64,000 bases of DNA from Streptomyces polyasparticus (GCF_014493765.1 NZ_JACTVJ010000010.1:496001-560000), one strand, 5' to 3'. Shown: positions 42,812 to 51,862, counted from the stretch's first letter. The notes: generated by a model from the letters alone, not told the origin. A program made the numbers and translations.

Positions 42812-42841
42812 TGGTCCAGACCAATGAAGTGGTCAAGACCT
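42812..42841 (-). promoter_or_regulatory. double chitinase repeat / DasR-responsive element
   Basis: TGGTCCAGACCA at 42812-42823 and TGGTCAAGACCT at 42830-42841, repeat starts 18 bp apart. This matches the 12-bp direct repeats of Streptomyces chitinase promoters and the dre consensus around TGGTCTAGACCA bound by the GntR regulator DasR, which releases DNA with glucosamine-6-phosphate. The sites lie 45-74 bases upstream of the start codon, at the promoter. Confidence 0.88.
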
Positions 42842-42959
42842 CTGCCCGTCACCAAAGCCCAGGAATGGCAAGGGAGTTGGCTTTCGCCGCCGTGGTGGAA
42901 CCCGGGCGGACGACGCGCCCGCCCGCCCGTGGACACCTCAGCTGCTTGAGCGGAACACC

Positions 42960-43736
42960 TCAGCTGCGGGTGGCCTCCCGAAAGGCGGGGGACACGGCCA
43001 GGATCCCGCCGTCGACCCGCAACGTCGTCCCGGTCACCCAGGAGGCGTCGGCCGAAGCGAGGAAGGCGACTGCCGCCGCGATGTCCTCGGGCTCCCCGAT
43101 CCGCCCCAGCGGATACAGGGCGCGCAACGCTTCGAGCTGCTGCTCGCGGCCGGCCCATACGGCGGTACGCACCGTGCCCGGAGCGACCAGATTGACGCGC
43201 ACCCCGCGCGGCGCCGCGTGCTCGGCGAGGGTGCGGGTGAGCGAGGCGAGCCCCGCCTTGGCCGCGCTGTAGGCGTGATTGCCGAAGGACACCTCGCCGT
43301 TGACCGAACCGATGCTCACGATGGCGCCGCGGCCGGAAGCCGCCAGATGCGGCATGGCCGCCCGTGCGCAGCGGAAGGCCCCGCTGAGCGTGATGTCGAG
43401 ATCACGCTCCCAGACCTCATCGGACTCCTCCTCGACCAGTGCCGCGTCGACGCCGCACGACGCGGCGTTGTTGACCAGGACGTCCAGCCTGCCGAAGCGC
43501 TCCACCGTGGCGGCCACCACCGCCTCCACCGCGGCCCGGGAGGCCACGTCACACGCCAACCCCCAGGCGTCGGCGCCCTCTTCGCGCAACACGCGGGCGG
43601 TCTCCTCCGCCGCCGGCCCGTCCACATCCGCGAGCAGGACACGGCCGCCCTCCTGAGCGATCCGCCGCGCCGTGGCCGCACCGATTCCTCGGGCCGCACC
43701 GGTGATCAGTACGCCGTACCCTTCGAAGCGCCTCAT
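42960..43736 (-). CDS. short-chain dehydrogenase/reductase
   Basis: 258 residues, classical SDR: cofactor motif LITGAARGIGAATA (TGxxxGIG), acidic residue in LLADVDG favouring NAD, LVNNAA (NNAG-type), Ser in IVSIGSVNG, and the catalytic Tyr-Lys in HAYSAAKAGLASL. Oxidises or reduces a secondary alcohol or ketone; substrate unknown. ATG at 43736 chosen over the ATG at 43757 because the product then starts MRRFEGYGVLITGA as in relatives. The 238 bases upstream hold no evident gene or repeat. Confidence 0.9.
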   Translation of the reverse strand: MRRFEGYGVLITGAARGIGAATARRIAQEGGRVLLADVDGPAAEETARVLREEGADAWGLACDVASRAAVEAVVAATVERFGRLDVLVNNAASCGVDAALVEEESDEVWERDLDITLSGAFRCARAAMPHLAASGRGAIVSIGSVNGEVSFGNHAYSAAKAGLASLTRTLAEHAAPRGVRVNLVAPGTVRTAVWAGREQQLEALRALYPLGRIGEPEDIAAAVAFLASADASWVTGTTLRVDGGILAVSPAFREATRS

Positions 43737-43974
43737 CGCACAGAAGCTACCGATCATCCCTTCGGCACCACCAGACGTCTGCCACCTGCAATATCACTGC
43801 ACGCAGCACCACCGACCCGCCGGCCGCGGACTCGCGCCTCACGGTCGAGTGCCGCCGGTCGTTGGGGTGGCGACCTTGCGAGTACGTGCCGGCCCGGCGG
43901 ATACCGACTGTGTCCGTTCGGACCAGGGCGGCCGTGCGTCGGGCGGGAGCTCGCCTCCGCGTGCCAGGGCTTCG

Positions 43975-44289
43975 TCAGTCCCGGCGCGTGGCTGTGAGCC
44001 AGCGGTCGTCCTGGAACTCGGCCGGCACCTCGTCCTCCGCTGGATCGACCCCACGGCGTTCCAGTTCGTCGAACCATCGGTCCCGCTGTGATGCGGGGAG
44101 GTGTTCTCCGCACCAGGGGCAGAAGCCGATGGTGATGGTGGATGTGCCGCTGTCATGGATGATCAGCCCGTACTCCTGGAACTTGGCGCTGAACGCGACC
44201 AGCGCGTCCGGACAGGCGAAGGGGTCGCCGTGACGGTCGCAGGGTGTGTTCAAGTGGCGGTCCATCGCCTCGCAGCAGTGGCTGGTCAT
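43975..44289 (-). CDS. DUF6980 Cys-rich small protein
   Basis: 104 residues. MTSHCCEAMDRHLN, CDRHGDPFACPDALV, FQEYGLIIHDSGTSTITI and FCPWCGEHLPASQRDRWFDELE match the DUF6980 family closely along the whole length. The cysteines (CC, CD, ACPD, CPWC) probably bind one zinc. Often found as a solitary cytoplasmic protein; function unknown. Confidence 0.85.
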   Translation of the reverse strand: MTSHCCEAMDRHLNTPCDRHGDPFACPDALVAFSAKFQEYGLIIHDSGTSTITIGFCPWCGEHLPASQRDRWFDELERRGVDPAEDEVPAEFQDDRWLTATRRD

Positions 44290-44439
44290 GACCTCGGCTT
44301 CTCGTTCATCGGCACGGTGCCCAGAAGTAGAGCATGCCGCCGATGACCGCCGCTGTGCTGTGCGTGGAGGGAAGGGCGTCGCCGGGCCGGCTCGACGCCA
44401 CCGGAGTGGTATCCGTGCGGCGTCGAGCAGCGAGGAGGC

Positions 44440-45786
44440 TCAGGGCTGGAGCGGCATGGTCCAGCAGTTGGAGCCCGTGGGCTTGCCCTTGAGGCGGTCC
44501 GTCAGCCAGGAGATGGCATCCCCCTGGTCGGTGATCAGAGGGACGAGATGGTTGGTGAGGATCTTGTCGCCGAGGTTCGGGAGCCTGAGGGCCTCGTAGG
44601 TGACGCTGCCGCCCTTGCGGCACCAGTCCACGGCGAGCTGCCGGGCCTGCGCGTGCGGCACGATGTCGTCGTGCACGCCCGTCGCCACCCGTACGGGACC
44701 TGCCGGCTTCGACGTCCCGATGCGCTGCTTGTCCAGGGCCGCCTGCGCGGCGGGCTCGGCGGCGATGATGTCCGAGATCGGGCGCCCGTCCTTGGTCCAC
44801 TTCGAGGACTTGGTGAAGCCGTAGCCGAACAGCGCGTCGCCGACGCACATCGTCGACGCGTCCTTGAGAGCGGCCTTGCCGCTGTCGTTGATGTTCTTCT
44901 CGACGACGGCCCGCAGATCGGGGTCCGACTGGGAGAAGCCGTTGATCGACCAGGCCAGCGCGCCGGCAAGCCCGCTGCCGTCGATCCCCTTCATGGTGGC
45001 GGTGAGATCGGCCGGCGGGGCGCCGGAGTAGGTGCCGGACAGCGGTACGTCGGGTGCATAGGAGGGCTGGAGCTCGGCGGCCGAGGCCGACGCGCCGCCG
45101 CCCTGGCTGTAGCCGTACAAGCCGGTGCGCGAGGCGGAGGTGACCGAAGCGCCCGGCACGCTGCGCGCGGCGCGGGCCGCGTCCAGGAGCGCATGGCCCT
45201 GGTCGACGCGGTTGACGTACGTGTGCAGGCGGTCGGTGGTGCCGAGGCCGACGTAATCGGTGACGACGACCGCGGTCCCGGTGGCGAGCAGACGGTAGAC
45301 GGACAACGCCTCGTAGCCGACAGACACCGTGTCGCCGGTGAGGGTCAACGGGTGTTCCAGGGCGAACGAGGGGGCGCACTGGTCGCCCTGCCCCATCGTG
45401 CCCGAGGCCAGCGCCACCAGCGGGCGCGGACTCGCCTGCTCCCAGGCCGCCGACGGTTCGATGTAGACCCCGGTGACGGCGACGGGCTGCCCGGAGGCGT
45501 CGGTGGACTTGTACATCAGCCGGGTCGCCGTACCCGGCATGGCGCGGCCGTCGAGACCCGGGATGCTCAGCCCGAGCTTCATCGGCTCGCTGCGCACCAA
45601 CGCCCCATTGGCGGCGGGCAGTTCGGCGGGCGGGGTGTAGAACGCGGGAATGGTCACACCGCGCGAGACGACCGGTGGTGCCTCGGCGGCGGAGGCCGGG
45701 CCGGATGCCAGGCACAGGCAGACGGTTCCGGCGAGCAGCGCGGATCCGGTGAGGGGAGTGAGCGAACGGAATCTCTTGCGGCTCAA
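44440..45786 (-). CDS. secreted lipase/esterase (LIP family)
   Basis: 448 residues. A TTG at 45786 is chosen as start: GCGAGGAGCACACC precedes it and the product begins LSRKRFRSLTPLTGSALLAG, a good signal peptide cleaved near ASAAEA. The mature enzyme is an alpha/beta hydrolase of the secretory lipase family: VVTDYVGLGTTDRLHTYVN, nucleophile Ser in GLYGYSQGGGAS, Asp in ATGVHDDIVP and His in NHLVPLITDQG. Cys pairs (QCAP, MCVG, WCRK, NCWT) suggest disulfides. It hydrolyses acyl esters outside the cell. A palindrome lies at 45944-45970 upstream. Confidence 0.88.
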   Translation of the reverse strand: MSRKRFRSLTPLTGSALLAGTVCLCLASGPASAAEAPPVVSRGVTIPAFYTPPAELPAANGALVRSEPMKLGLSIPGLDGRAMPGTATRLMYKSTDASGQPVAVTGVYIEPSAAWEQASPRPLVALASGTMGQGDQCAPSFALEHPLTLTGDTVSVGYEALSVYRLLATGTAVVVTDYVGLGTTDRLHTYVNRVDQGHALLDAARAARSVPGASVTSASRTGLYGYSQGGGASASAAELQPSYAPDVPLSGTYSGAPPADLTATMKGIDGSGLAGALAWSINGFSQSDPDLRAVVEKNINDSGKAALKDASTMCVGDALFGYGFTKSSKWTKDGRPISDIIAAEPAAQAALDKQRIGTSKPAGPVRVATGVHDDIVPHAQARQLAVDWCRKGGSVTYEALRLPNLGDKILTNHLVPLITDQGDAISWLTDRLKGKPTGSNCWTMPLQP

Positions 45787-45943
45787 GGTGTGCTCCTCGC
45801 TCGTCGTGAGGTGATCGGAGACCCGGCCGTACGAACTGCCGGAGTCCTGCGGCCTGTTGGCATGCATCGCGCACCTGATCGGGGTGCCGGGGTGCGAGGA
45901 ACGTGTTGCGGGCATGCCAAGAACTGGCGGCGAGCGGGTTACT

Positions 45944-45970
45944 TACTCGCCAGTCAATTACTGGAGAGTA
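45944..45970. promoter_or_regulatory. 11-5-11 palindrome upstream of the lipase gene, probable TetR-type operator
   Basis: TACTCGCCAGT - CAATT - ACTGGAGAGTA: arms of 11 with one mismatch. It is A/T-rich compared with flanks and of the size and style (TACT...AGTA) used by TetR regulators of lipid metabolism. It is 158 bases upstream of the lipase start and 99 bases after the acyl-CoA dehydrogenase end, so it most likely serves the lipase gene. Confidence 0.6.
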
Positions 45971-46068
45971 GGGTCGGTGTCACCCGGTGACAAGAAGCTT
46001 GCGCGCGTCAATCGGGGCCGTCGGGAGCGGGAAGCGGCCGACGCCGGGCGGCCTGACGGAGTGCGGGT

Positions 46069-47232
46069 CTACAGGCCCAGATCGCGGCCGACGATCTCCT
46101 TCATGATCTCGGTGGTGCCGCCGTAGATCGTGGTGATGCGCGAGTCGAGGTAGTCGTGGGCGATCCGGTATTCGAGCATGTAGCCGTAGCCGCCGTGGAG
46201 TTGGAGGCAGCGGCCGACGATGTTCACGTAGTGCTCGGTGGCCCAGAACTTCGCCGCCGCGGCGTCCACCGCGGTCAGTTCGCCGCGTGCGTGCCGCGCG
46301 AGCAGGTCGTCGAGGTGGCTGCGGCCGACGCGCGCCGTGGTGACCATGTCGGCCAGCTCGAAACGGGTGTTCTGGAAGGAGCCGATCGGCTTGCCGAACG
46401 CCCTGCGCTGCTTGACGTAGTCCAGGGTGCGTTCGAGCACGGCCTCGATGGAGGCCATGGCGTTCGCGGCGATGGAGATGCGCTCCTGGGGGAGGTTGCG
46501 CAGCAGTGAGGCGAAGCCGGTGCCTTCCTCGCCGAGCAGGTTGGCGGCCGGGACGCGGACGTCCTGGAAGGACAGTTCGCTGGTGTCCTGGGCGTGCAGG
46601 CCGACCTTCTCCAGATTGCGGCCGCGGGTGAAGCCGGGCCGGTCTGCCTCGATCACCAGCAGGCTGAGCCCGCCGTGCCGGTCCGGTCCGGTGCGTACGG
46701 CGGTCACGACGAGGTCGGCGTTCTGCCCGTTGGAGATGAACACCTTGCTGCCGTTGACGACGAAGTCCTCGCCGTCACGGACGGCGGTGGTGGCGATGCC
46801 GGCCAGGTCGCTGCCGGTGCCGGGTTCGGTCATCGCGACCGCCACGATCAGCTCGCCCGCGGCGATCCCGGGCAGCCAACGGGTTTTCTGCTCCTCGGTG
46901 GTGAGGTCGGTGAAGTAGGGCACCACGATGTCGTTGGACAGGCCCACGCCCGCGAGCGCGTCCGCCGCGGGATGGCGCGAGAACTCCTCGCCGATCACCG
47001 CGTTGAAACGGAAGTCGGTGACGCCGCCGCCCCCGTACTCCTCGGGGATGTTGAACCCGAGGATCCCCGCGCGGGCGGCCTCCTCGAACAGTGCACGGTC
47101 GACCTTGCCCTCGGCCCGCCACCTCTCCATGTGCGGGGCGGCGTGCTTGTCGGCGAACGAACGGACCGTGTCACGCAGCAGCTCGTGCTCGTCGTCGTAC
47201 AGGGAACGCCTGGCTGAGATCACACCGGTCAT
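46069..47232 (-). CDS. acyl-CoA dehydrogenase
   Basis: 387 residues, full ACAD fold. N-terminal helical domain (DDEHELLRDTVRSFADKHAA), flavin/substrate motif AVAMTEPGTGSDLAGI (about 131-146), VNGSKVFISNG, RRAFGKPIGSFQ, LHGGYGYMLEY, and the C-terminal YGGTTEIMKEIVGRDLGL. It introduces the alpha,beta double bond in acyl-CoA with FAD. The ATG at 47232 is preceded by CAGGAGTGGTGTCCCC. It is divergent from lcp across 214 bases, suggesting joint control and a place in degradation of Lcp cleavage products. Confidence 0.93.
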   Translation of the reverse strand: MTGVISARRSLYDDEHELLRDTVRSFADKHAAPHMERWRAEGKVDRALFEEAARAGILGFNIPEEYGGGGVTDFRFNAVIGEEFSRHPAADALAGVGLSNDIVVPYFTDLTTEEQKTRWLPGIAAGELIVAVAMTEPGTGSDLAGIATTAVRDGEDFVVNGSKVFISNGQNADLVVTAVRTGPDRHGGLSLLVIEADRPGFTRGRNLEKVGLHAQDTSELSFQDVRVPAANLLGEEGTGFASLLRNLPQERISIAANAMASIEAVLERTLDYVKQRRAFGKPIGSFQNTRFELADMVTTARVGRSHLDDLLARHARGELTAVDAAAAKFWATEHYVNIVGRCLQLHGGYGYMLEYRIAHDYLDSRITTIYGGTTEIMKEIVGRDLGL

Positions 47233-47446
47233 GGGGACACCACTCCTGTTTCAAGGCGGATTGCGCCGCGTACGGCAGGGGCCGGTCGGTGGTTCACAGG
47301 TGCGCGACAGAAGCCTTGCCGACCACGGCAGGCGTCGTTATGTTAATCAGAAATCACACCCATGGACACCCTTGATGATCGCTCGATTCGCCTGCTGGGT
47401 ATGCGAGTCAAGGTGCAGTCCGACCTGCCTGGAAGTAGGTAAGTGA

Positions 47447-48655
47447 ATGGGGAATATCAGCAGACGACGCCTGCTGTCCTTAGGTGCCGCGCTGGGTCTG
47501 GCGAGTGCGGCGGCCGCACCGGAGGCGTGGGCCTGGTCGTCCGCCGGCTCGCTCGCCGGCGTCGACGCGGTCACCGATCCGTTCCAGGTCTGGGACCCCG
47601 AGCCGGACGCGGTGGCCGCGCGCCTCCTCGCCGACGGCGTGATCCCCGCGGTCAACACCGCCTGGCGCTCGTGGACCGACAACGCAGACCCCCTGCCGCC
47701 GGGCATGCCCGGCTACCTGACCAGCTATCTGCAGCAGGTCAACCGGCTTCCGTCCTGGGCCGACGCGGCCAAACTCGCCGCGTCCGAGCGCTACTACAAG
47801 CGCCTGGCCTCGTATCTCTTCGTCTCGCAGAGCATCGGCAGCGGCATCATGAGCACCGTGATCCCGCGCGAGGCCCGGGCGGTCTACTGGTCCGCGGGCG
47901 GCGCCGACATGAAGGACCGCGCAGCCAAGACCTTCACCTTCGGCTACGACCTCAACTCCGAGACCGCCTGGCAGCCCACCGGGCACTTCATCGTCACCGC
48001 GAACAAGACCCGCCTGGTCCACTCGGTGGTGCGCAACCTGCTGCCCACGTCCGCGGGCTTCATGGAGAGCGCCGACCAGCCCAGGCCGATCAGCAACGGC
48101 GACATCCTGCGCACCTTCCACTCGGTGGCCACGTACGCGCACAGCAACCTGCTCAAGTGGGGCATCCGCCTCTCGTCGGCCGAGAAGGAGGCGGACCTGC
48201 ACGCCTGGCAGGTCGCCCTCCATCTGCTGGGCGTGCAACGGCAGTTCATCCCCGCCACCTGGGCCGACTGTCTGGCGCAGGCCGAGCACATGCTGTGGCC
48301 CGACCTCGGCCCCACGCGCGAGGGCAACATCCTGGCCGAGACGCTGCTCGGCTATGTCTCACAGCCCACGCTGGGACTGGCGGACGGGTTCGTGAACGAG
48401 TTCGTGCGCTACCTGCTCGGCAACCAGATCGGCGACTGGCTCGGGCTGCGCCGCGACCTCGTGCAGGCGGCGCTCATCCGGGTCGAATGGCCGCTGTACG
48501 TCGCGTTCCGCGAGGGGACGTCGGGCGTGCTGCCCCGCAGCGGCTACCTGTTCGACCAGGCCCTGCGCGACATCGCGATGCTGTACCTCAACAACGGCAC
48601 CTCGCCGACGCAGACCCCGATCACGCTCCCGGCCGCGAACCGGCCGGGCGGCTGA
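47447..48655 (+). CDS. lcp: latex clearing protein Lcp (rubber oxygenase, MpaB/DUF2236 family)
   Basis: 402 residues. The signal SRRRLLSLGAALGLASAAAA (5-24) has the Tat motif usual for Lcp. Residues matching the functionally studied ones of Streptomyces K30 Lcp are all present in the correct spacing: Arg158, Lys161 and Thr162 in KDRAAKTFTFG and the axial haem ligand His192 in RLVHSVVRNLLP (K30 numbers 164, 167, 168, 198). It binds b-type haem and cleaves poly(cis-1,4-isoprene) with O2 to oligoisoprenoid keto-aldehydes outside the cell. Ends at a strong hairpin (48691-48721). Confidence 0.93.
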   Translation: MGNISRRRLLSLGAALGLASAAAAPEAWAWSSAGSLAGVDAVTDPFQVWDPEPDAVAARLLADGVIPAVNTAWRSWTDNADPLPPGMPGYLTSYLQQVNRLPSWADAAKLAASERYYKRLASYLFVSQSIGSGIMSTVIPREARAVYWSAGGADMKDRAAKTFTFGYDLNSETAWQPTGHFIVTANKTRLVHSVVRNLLPTSAGFMESADQPRPISNGDILRTFHSVATYAHSNLLKWGIRLSSAEKEADLHAWQVALHLLGVQRQFIPATWADCLAQAEHMLWPDLGPTREGNILAETLLGYVSQPTLGLADGFVNEFVRYLLGNQIGDWLGLRRDLVQAALIRVEWPLYVAFREGTSGVLPRSGYLFDQALRDIAMLYLNNGTSPTQTPITLPAANRPGG

Positions 48656-48690
48656 GCTCCGCGGACGGCGACCGAGGCCCTTGCGGTGAC

Positions 48691-48721
48691 GCCCCGCGCC
48701 TTCCCCCACGTGGCGCGGGGC
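48691..48721. terminator. hairpin between lcp and the convergent regulator gene
   Basis: GCCCCGCGCC (48691-48700) and GGCGCGGGGC (48712-48721) form a perfect 10-bp stem with an 11-base loop, 36 bases after the lcp stop. Confidence 0.7.
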
Positions 48722-48741
48722 GATCACCGATGGCCGAGAGC

Positions 48742-48808
48742 CCGTGCGGACGGATCCGCAAGCCGCCGCCGACCGAAGCCGTACGGACGGATCCGCAAGC
48801 CGTCGCCG
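48742..48808. repeat. two 30-bp near-identical direct repeats
   Basis: The units 48742-48771 and 48779-48808 share the core CGGACGGATCCGCAAGCCG and differ at two positions by eye. Each core contains the palindrome CGGATCCG. They lie in the space between the two convergent stops of lcp and the double TetR gene, after the hairpin. A role as terminator helper, regulator site or simple duplication cannot be decided. Confidence 0.65.
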
Positions 48809-48826
48809 GCAGGCAGCCGACGGGTG

Positions 48827-50035
48827 TCACAGCCCCAGAGCCCGTACGACCAGAGCGGTGACTGCGCTCCGGTGCTCGGCGGAATCCCGCCAGCGCAGCC
48901 TGCGTCCCGCCTCGACCACCACGCCGAACCCCGCATGCACCAGAACCCGCGCCTGCCGTGCGTCCAACTCCGGCCGTGCCAGCAGCAGGTGCTGCTCCCA
49001 TACGGCGATGTGTTCGCGCTGCGCGAGAATCAGGGGCTGCCGCAGATCGTCCGGGAGCCCGGCGACCTCGGCCTCCGCGACGCTGGTGAGCGCGGTGTGC
49101 TCGAAGCTGTACCCGACGTACGCCGCAGCCAGCGCGGCCACCGCGTCGCGCGGATCGCCCACCTCGTCGAGACTCCGCTCCACAGCCTGGGCGAGGAGCC
49201 CCGCGGCCTGCAGGCACGCGGCCACCAGGATGTCCGTCTTGGTGGCGTAGTGCCGGTAGAGCGCGGACGGCGCGATCCCCACCGCCTGGGCGATCTGACC
49301 GTTGGTGACCTTCGCGAACCCGTCCCGCGCGAACAGCGGAATCGCCGCGGCGAGGATCTGCGCCCGCCGGGTGCGCGGCACCGGCGGTGCGGGCAGTTCG
49401 ACCGGGCGCGGCGCATTCACAGCCGACGCGGGAGCGCTCGCCGCCACGCGCAGCGCGGAGGTCAGCAGCACTTCCTCCAGGCGCCGCCGGGCGATCGCGT
49501 TGTGGTGCTGGGTGACCGACCCGATCACGCCGAGCGCCGCCACGGCGCGCAACGGCACATCGGGCAGCGGGTGTTCGCGCCGTACTGCCTCGGACACCCG
49601 CCCCACGACCCGCGCGAACTTGCCCTTCAGAAGCCGGCGGTCCTCGGCCTTGAGGTAGCGCGCCTCCCAGCGGTACAGGCCCCCGGAGGCGCGATGCTCC
49701 ACGGCGACCCGGGTGACGGCGCCGAGCAACTCCCTCGGATCCGCCTCGGGCGGCAGCTCGTCGAGGGTGGCGACGAGCCGGTCCACCATGACGTTCGCGC
49801 ACTCGGCGAACAGCGCGTACTTGTTGGGGAAGTGCCGGTAGAGCGCCGTGGCCGTGATCCCGACGGCGGCGGCGATCTCCTCCATGGAGGCCGCGTGATA
49901 GCCGCGCTCGCTGAACACCCGGCCGGCCGCTCCGACGATCAGCTGCTTGCGGTTGCGCGGGCGCGTGGCCGCGATCGGCTCGGCCGTCACCGGCAGGAAG
50001 AGGGACGCAGGGACTGGGCCATGTCCCTCAGTCAA
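48827..50035 (-). CDS. double-domain TetR/AcrR transcriptional regulator
   Basis: 402 residues if the TTG at 50035 is the start; GTG at 49990 (15 residues later, just before AEPIAATRPRN) is as likely, since neither has a clear ribosome binding site. Two complete TetR units are joined: helix-turn-helix 1 at about 30-75 (RVFSERGYHAASMEEIAAAV, TALYRHFPNKYALF) and 2 at about 228-275 (IPLFARDGFAKVTNGQIAQA, SALYRHYATKTDIL), each followed by a helical ligand domain. Such fused TetR proteins are known in actinobacteria and usually govern lipid catabolism. Convergent with lcp and divergent from the acyl-CoA synthetase gene. Confidence 0.87.
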   Translation of the reverse strand: MTEGHGPVPASLFLPVTAEPIAATRPRNRKQLIVGAAGRVFSERGYHAASMEEIAAAVGITATALYRHFPNKYALFAECANVMVDRLVATLDELPPEADPRELLGAVTRVAVEHRASGGLYRWEARYLKAEDRRLLKGKFARVVGRVSEAVRREHPLPDVPLRAVAALGVIGSVTQHHNAIARRRLEEVLLTSALRVAASAPASAVNAPRPVELPAPPVPRTRRAQILAAAIPLFARDGFAKVTNGQIAQAVGIAPSALYRHYATKTDILVAACLQAAGLLAQAVERSLDEVGDPRDAVAALAAAYVGYSFEHTALTSVAEAEVAGLPDDLRQPLILAQREHIAVWEQHLLLARPELDARQARVLVHAGFGVVVEAGRRLRWRDSAEHRSAVTALVVRALGL

Positions 50036-50132
50036 TCACACGGCCCCGGCCGTGGGGCGGCTGCTCGGCGCTTCGGGTCCGATGTGACTCGCCGTTCACA
50101 TCCCAGGTGATTTTCCATTAACAAAGGGCTTC

Positions 50133-50160
50133 TTGAGCGACGCCGCCGCGGGCATAATGG
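50133..50160 (+). promoter_or_regulatory. candidate promoter of the acyl-CoA synthetase gene
   Basis: TTGAGC at 50133-50138 and TAATGG at 50155-50160 with a 16-bp spacer, 92 bases upstream of the ATG. An A/T-rich patch (GATTTTCCATTAACAAAG, 50109-50126) lies just before it and may hold the site of the divergent TetR protein. Confidence 0.4.
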
Positions 50161-50251
50161 CCAACGCTTCCACCCCAGCGCATCCCGCCCCGGCGCATTG
50201 CGGCCCAATGCACCTCGCCCCGCCCTGCGCATCCGGATCCCGAGGAGTGGC

Positions 50252-51862
50252 ATGTCCACCGTTACGGCTCCCGCCTGGACCTTCCGGCACCACTGGATGG
50301 CGCAGGTGGCCACCCATGCGACCATGCGGCCCGACAAGCCCGCGCTGCGTCACCTCGGTGCCACGACCACCTGGGCCCAACTCTCGCGGCGCTCCCTGCA
50401 GTTGGCCTCCGCGCTGTCCGGCCGAGGCGTCGGCGAGGGGGACCGGGTCGCCCTCCTGACGCTCAACCACCCGTGGTTCGTGGAAAGCGTGCTCGCGGCC
50501 AACAGTGTGGGTGCCATGGCGGTGCCGCTCAGCTTCCGGCTCGCGCCGCTCGAACTCGGCTACATCCTGAACGACTGCACCCCGTCCGCGCTCGTCGTCG
50601 ACGCACGCCTGCTGCCCTTGCTGAGCTCCGTCCCGGCCGTCGCGTCCATCGGCACGGTCATCGTGATCGGCGAGCAGGGCCAGAGCGGGGGAGCGGCCGT
50701 CACCGGGCAACAGGGCGATACGGAGCGGCAGTTCGCATACGAAGAGTTCCTGGCCGCCCATGACCCGATGGAACTGCCCGACATCGCCGAGGAGTCCACG
50801 GCGCTGATCATGTACACCTCGGGCACCACCGGCCGACCCAAGGGCGTGCTGCTCTCCCACCGGAACATGCAGGTGCAGGCCATCACCTGCATCCGGGCGA
50901 TGGAGATCTTCGACGACTCCGATGTCGGCTTCCTGACCGCGCCCTTCTTCCACATCGCCGGCCTCGGCTCGATCGTCGCGAACATCCTGGTCGGCAGCAC
51001 CGTCGTGATCCACCCGCTGGGCGCCTTCGACCCACAGGGCGTCCTCGACGCGTACGAGCGTGAGGGCGCCACCGTCGTGTTCAACGTGCCGCAGCAGTGG
51101 GACCTGCTCTGCGCCCAACCCGACATCGACAAGCGCGACTTGAAGCTGCGCGTCATCAGCTGGGGCGCGGCGCCCGCGAGCGACGCGACCCTGCGCGCCA
51201 TGGGGGAGGCCTTCCCCGACGCCCTGAACGTTGCCGTGTTCGGGCAGACCGAGACCTCCCCGATCACCTGCGTACTGCGCGGCAAGGACTCCCTGCGCAA
51301 ACTCGGCTCCGTCGGCCGGCCCATCCCGACCATCCAGTACCGCATCGTCGACGCGGAGATGAACGACGTGCCCGTGGGCGAGGTCGGCGAGATCGTCTAC
51401 CGCGGGCCGACCGTCACCCAGGGCTACTGGAAGAAGCCGCAGGAGACCGCGGAGGCCTTCGAAGGAGGCTGGTTCCACTCCGGAGACCTGGTGCGGATGG
51501 ACGAGGAAGGCTTCGTCTGGGTGGTCGACCGCAAGAAGGACATGATCATCAGCGGCGGCGAGAACATCTACTGCGCCGAGCTGGAGAACGCCATCGCCGG
51601 ACACCCCGCGGTGCTCGAGGTCGCGGTGATCGGCCGCCCCGACGAGCGCTGGGGCCAGATACCCGTCGCCTACGTCACCCTCGCGCCCCAAGCCACCTTG
51701 TCCCTGGCGGAGTTGACCGGATTCCTCGACGGCAGGATCGCGTCCTTCAAGATGCCCAAGGACCTCGTGACCGGCGACGGACTGCCCCGCAATGCGGGCG
51801 GCAAGGTCGTCAAGCACACCCTGCGCACCCAGGACGAGCACCGTACGGCCCCGCTCGCCTGA
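50252..51862 (+). CDS. acyl-CoA synthetase (AMP-forming)
   Basis: 536 residues of the ANL superfamily. The P-loop-like motif TALIMYTSGTTGRPKGVLLSH is at about 188-208, FGQTETSP is motif A5, GWFHSGDLVRMDEEGFVWVV contains the adenylate-binding Asp, and the catalytic Lys is in PRNAGGKVVKH near the end. It activates a fatty or branched carboxylic acid to the CoA thioester. ATG at 50252 after CGAGGAGTGG. The GMC oxidase gene lies downstream at 232 bases on the same strand. Confidence 0.92.
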   Translation: MSTVTAPAWTFRHHWMAQVATHATMRPDKPALRHLGATTTWAQLSRRSLQLASALSGRGVGEGDRVALLTLNHPWFVESVLAANSVGAMAVPLSFRLAPLELGYILNDCTPSALVVDARLLPLLSSVPAVASIGTVIVIGEQGQSGGAAVTGQQGDTERQFAYEEFLAAHDPMELPDIAEESTALIMYTSGTTGRPKGVLLSHRNMQVQAITCIRAMEIFDDSDVGFLTAPFFHIAGLGSIVANILVGSTVVIHPLGAFDPQGVLDAYEREGATVVFNVPQQWDLLCAQPDIDKRDLKLRVISWGAAPASDATLRAMGEAFPDALNVAVFGQTETSPITCVLRGKDSLRKLGSVGRPIPTIQYRIVDAEMNDVPVGEVGEIVYRGPTVTQGYWKKPQETAEAFEGGWFHSGDLVRMDEEGFVWVVDRKKDMIISGGENIYCAELENAIAGHPAVLEVAVIGRPDERWGQIPVAYVTLAPQATLSLAELTGFLDGRIASFKMPKDLVTGDGLPRNAGGKVVKHTLRTQDEHRTAPLA

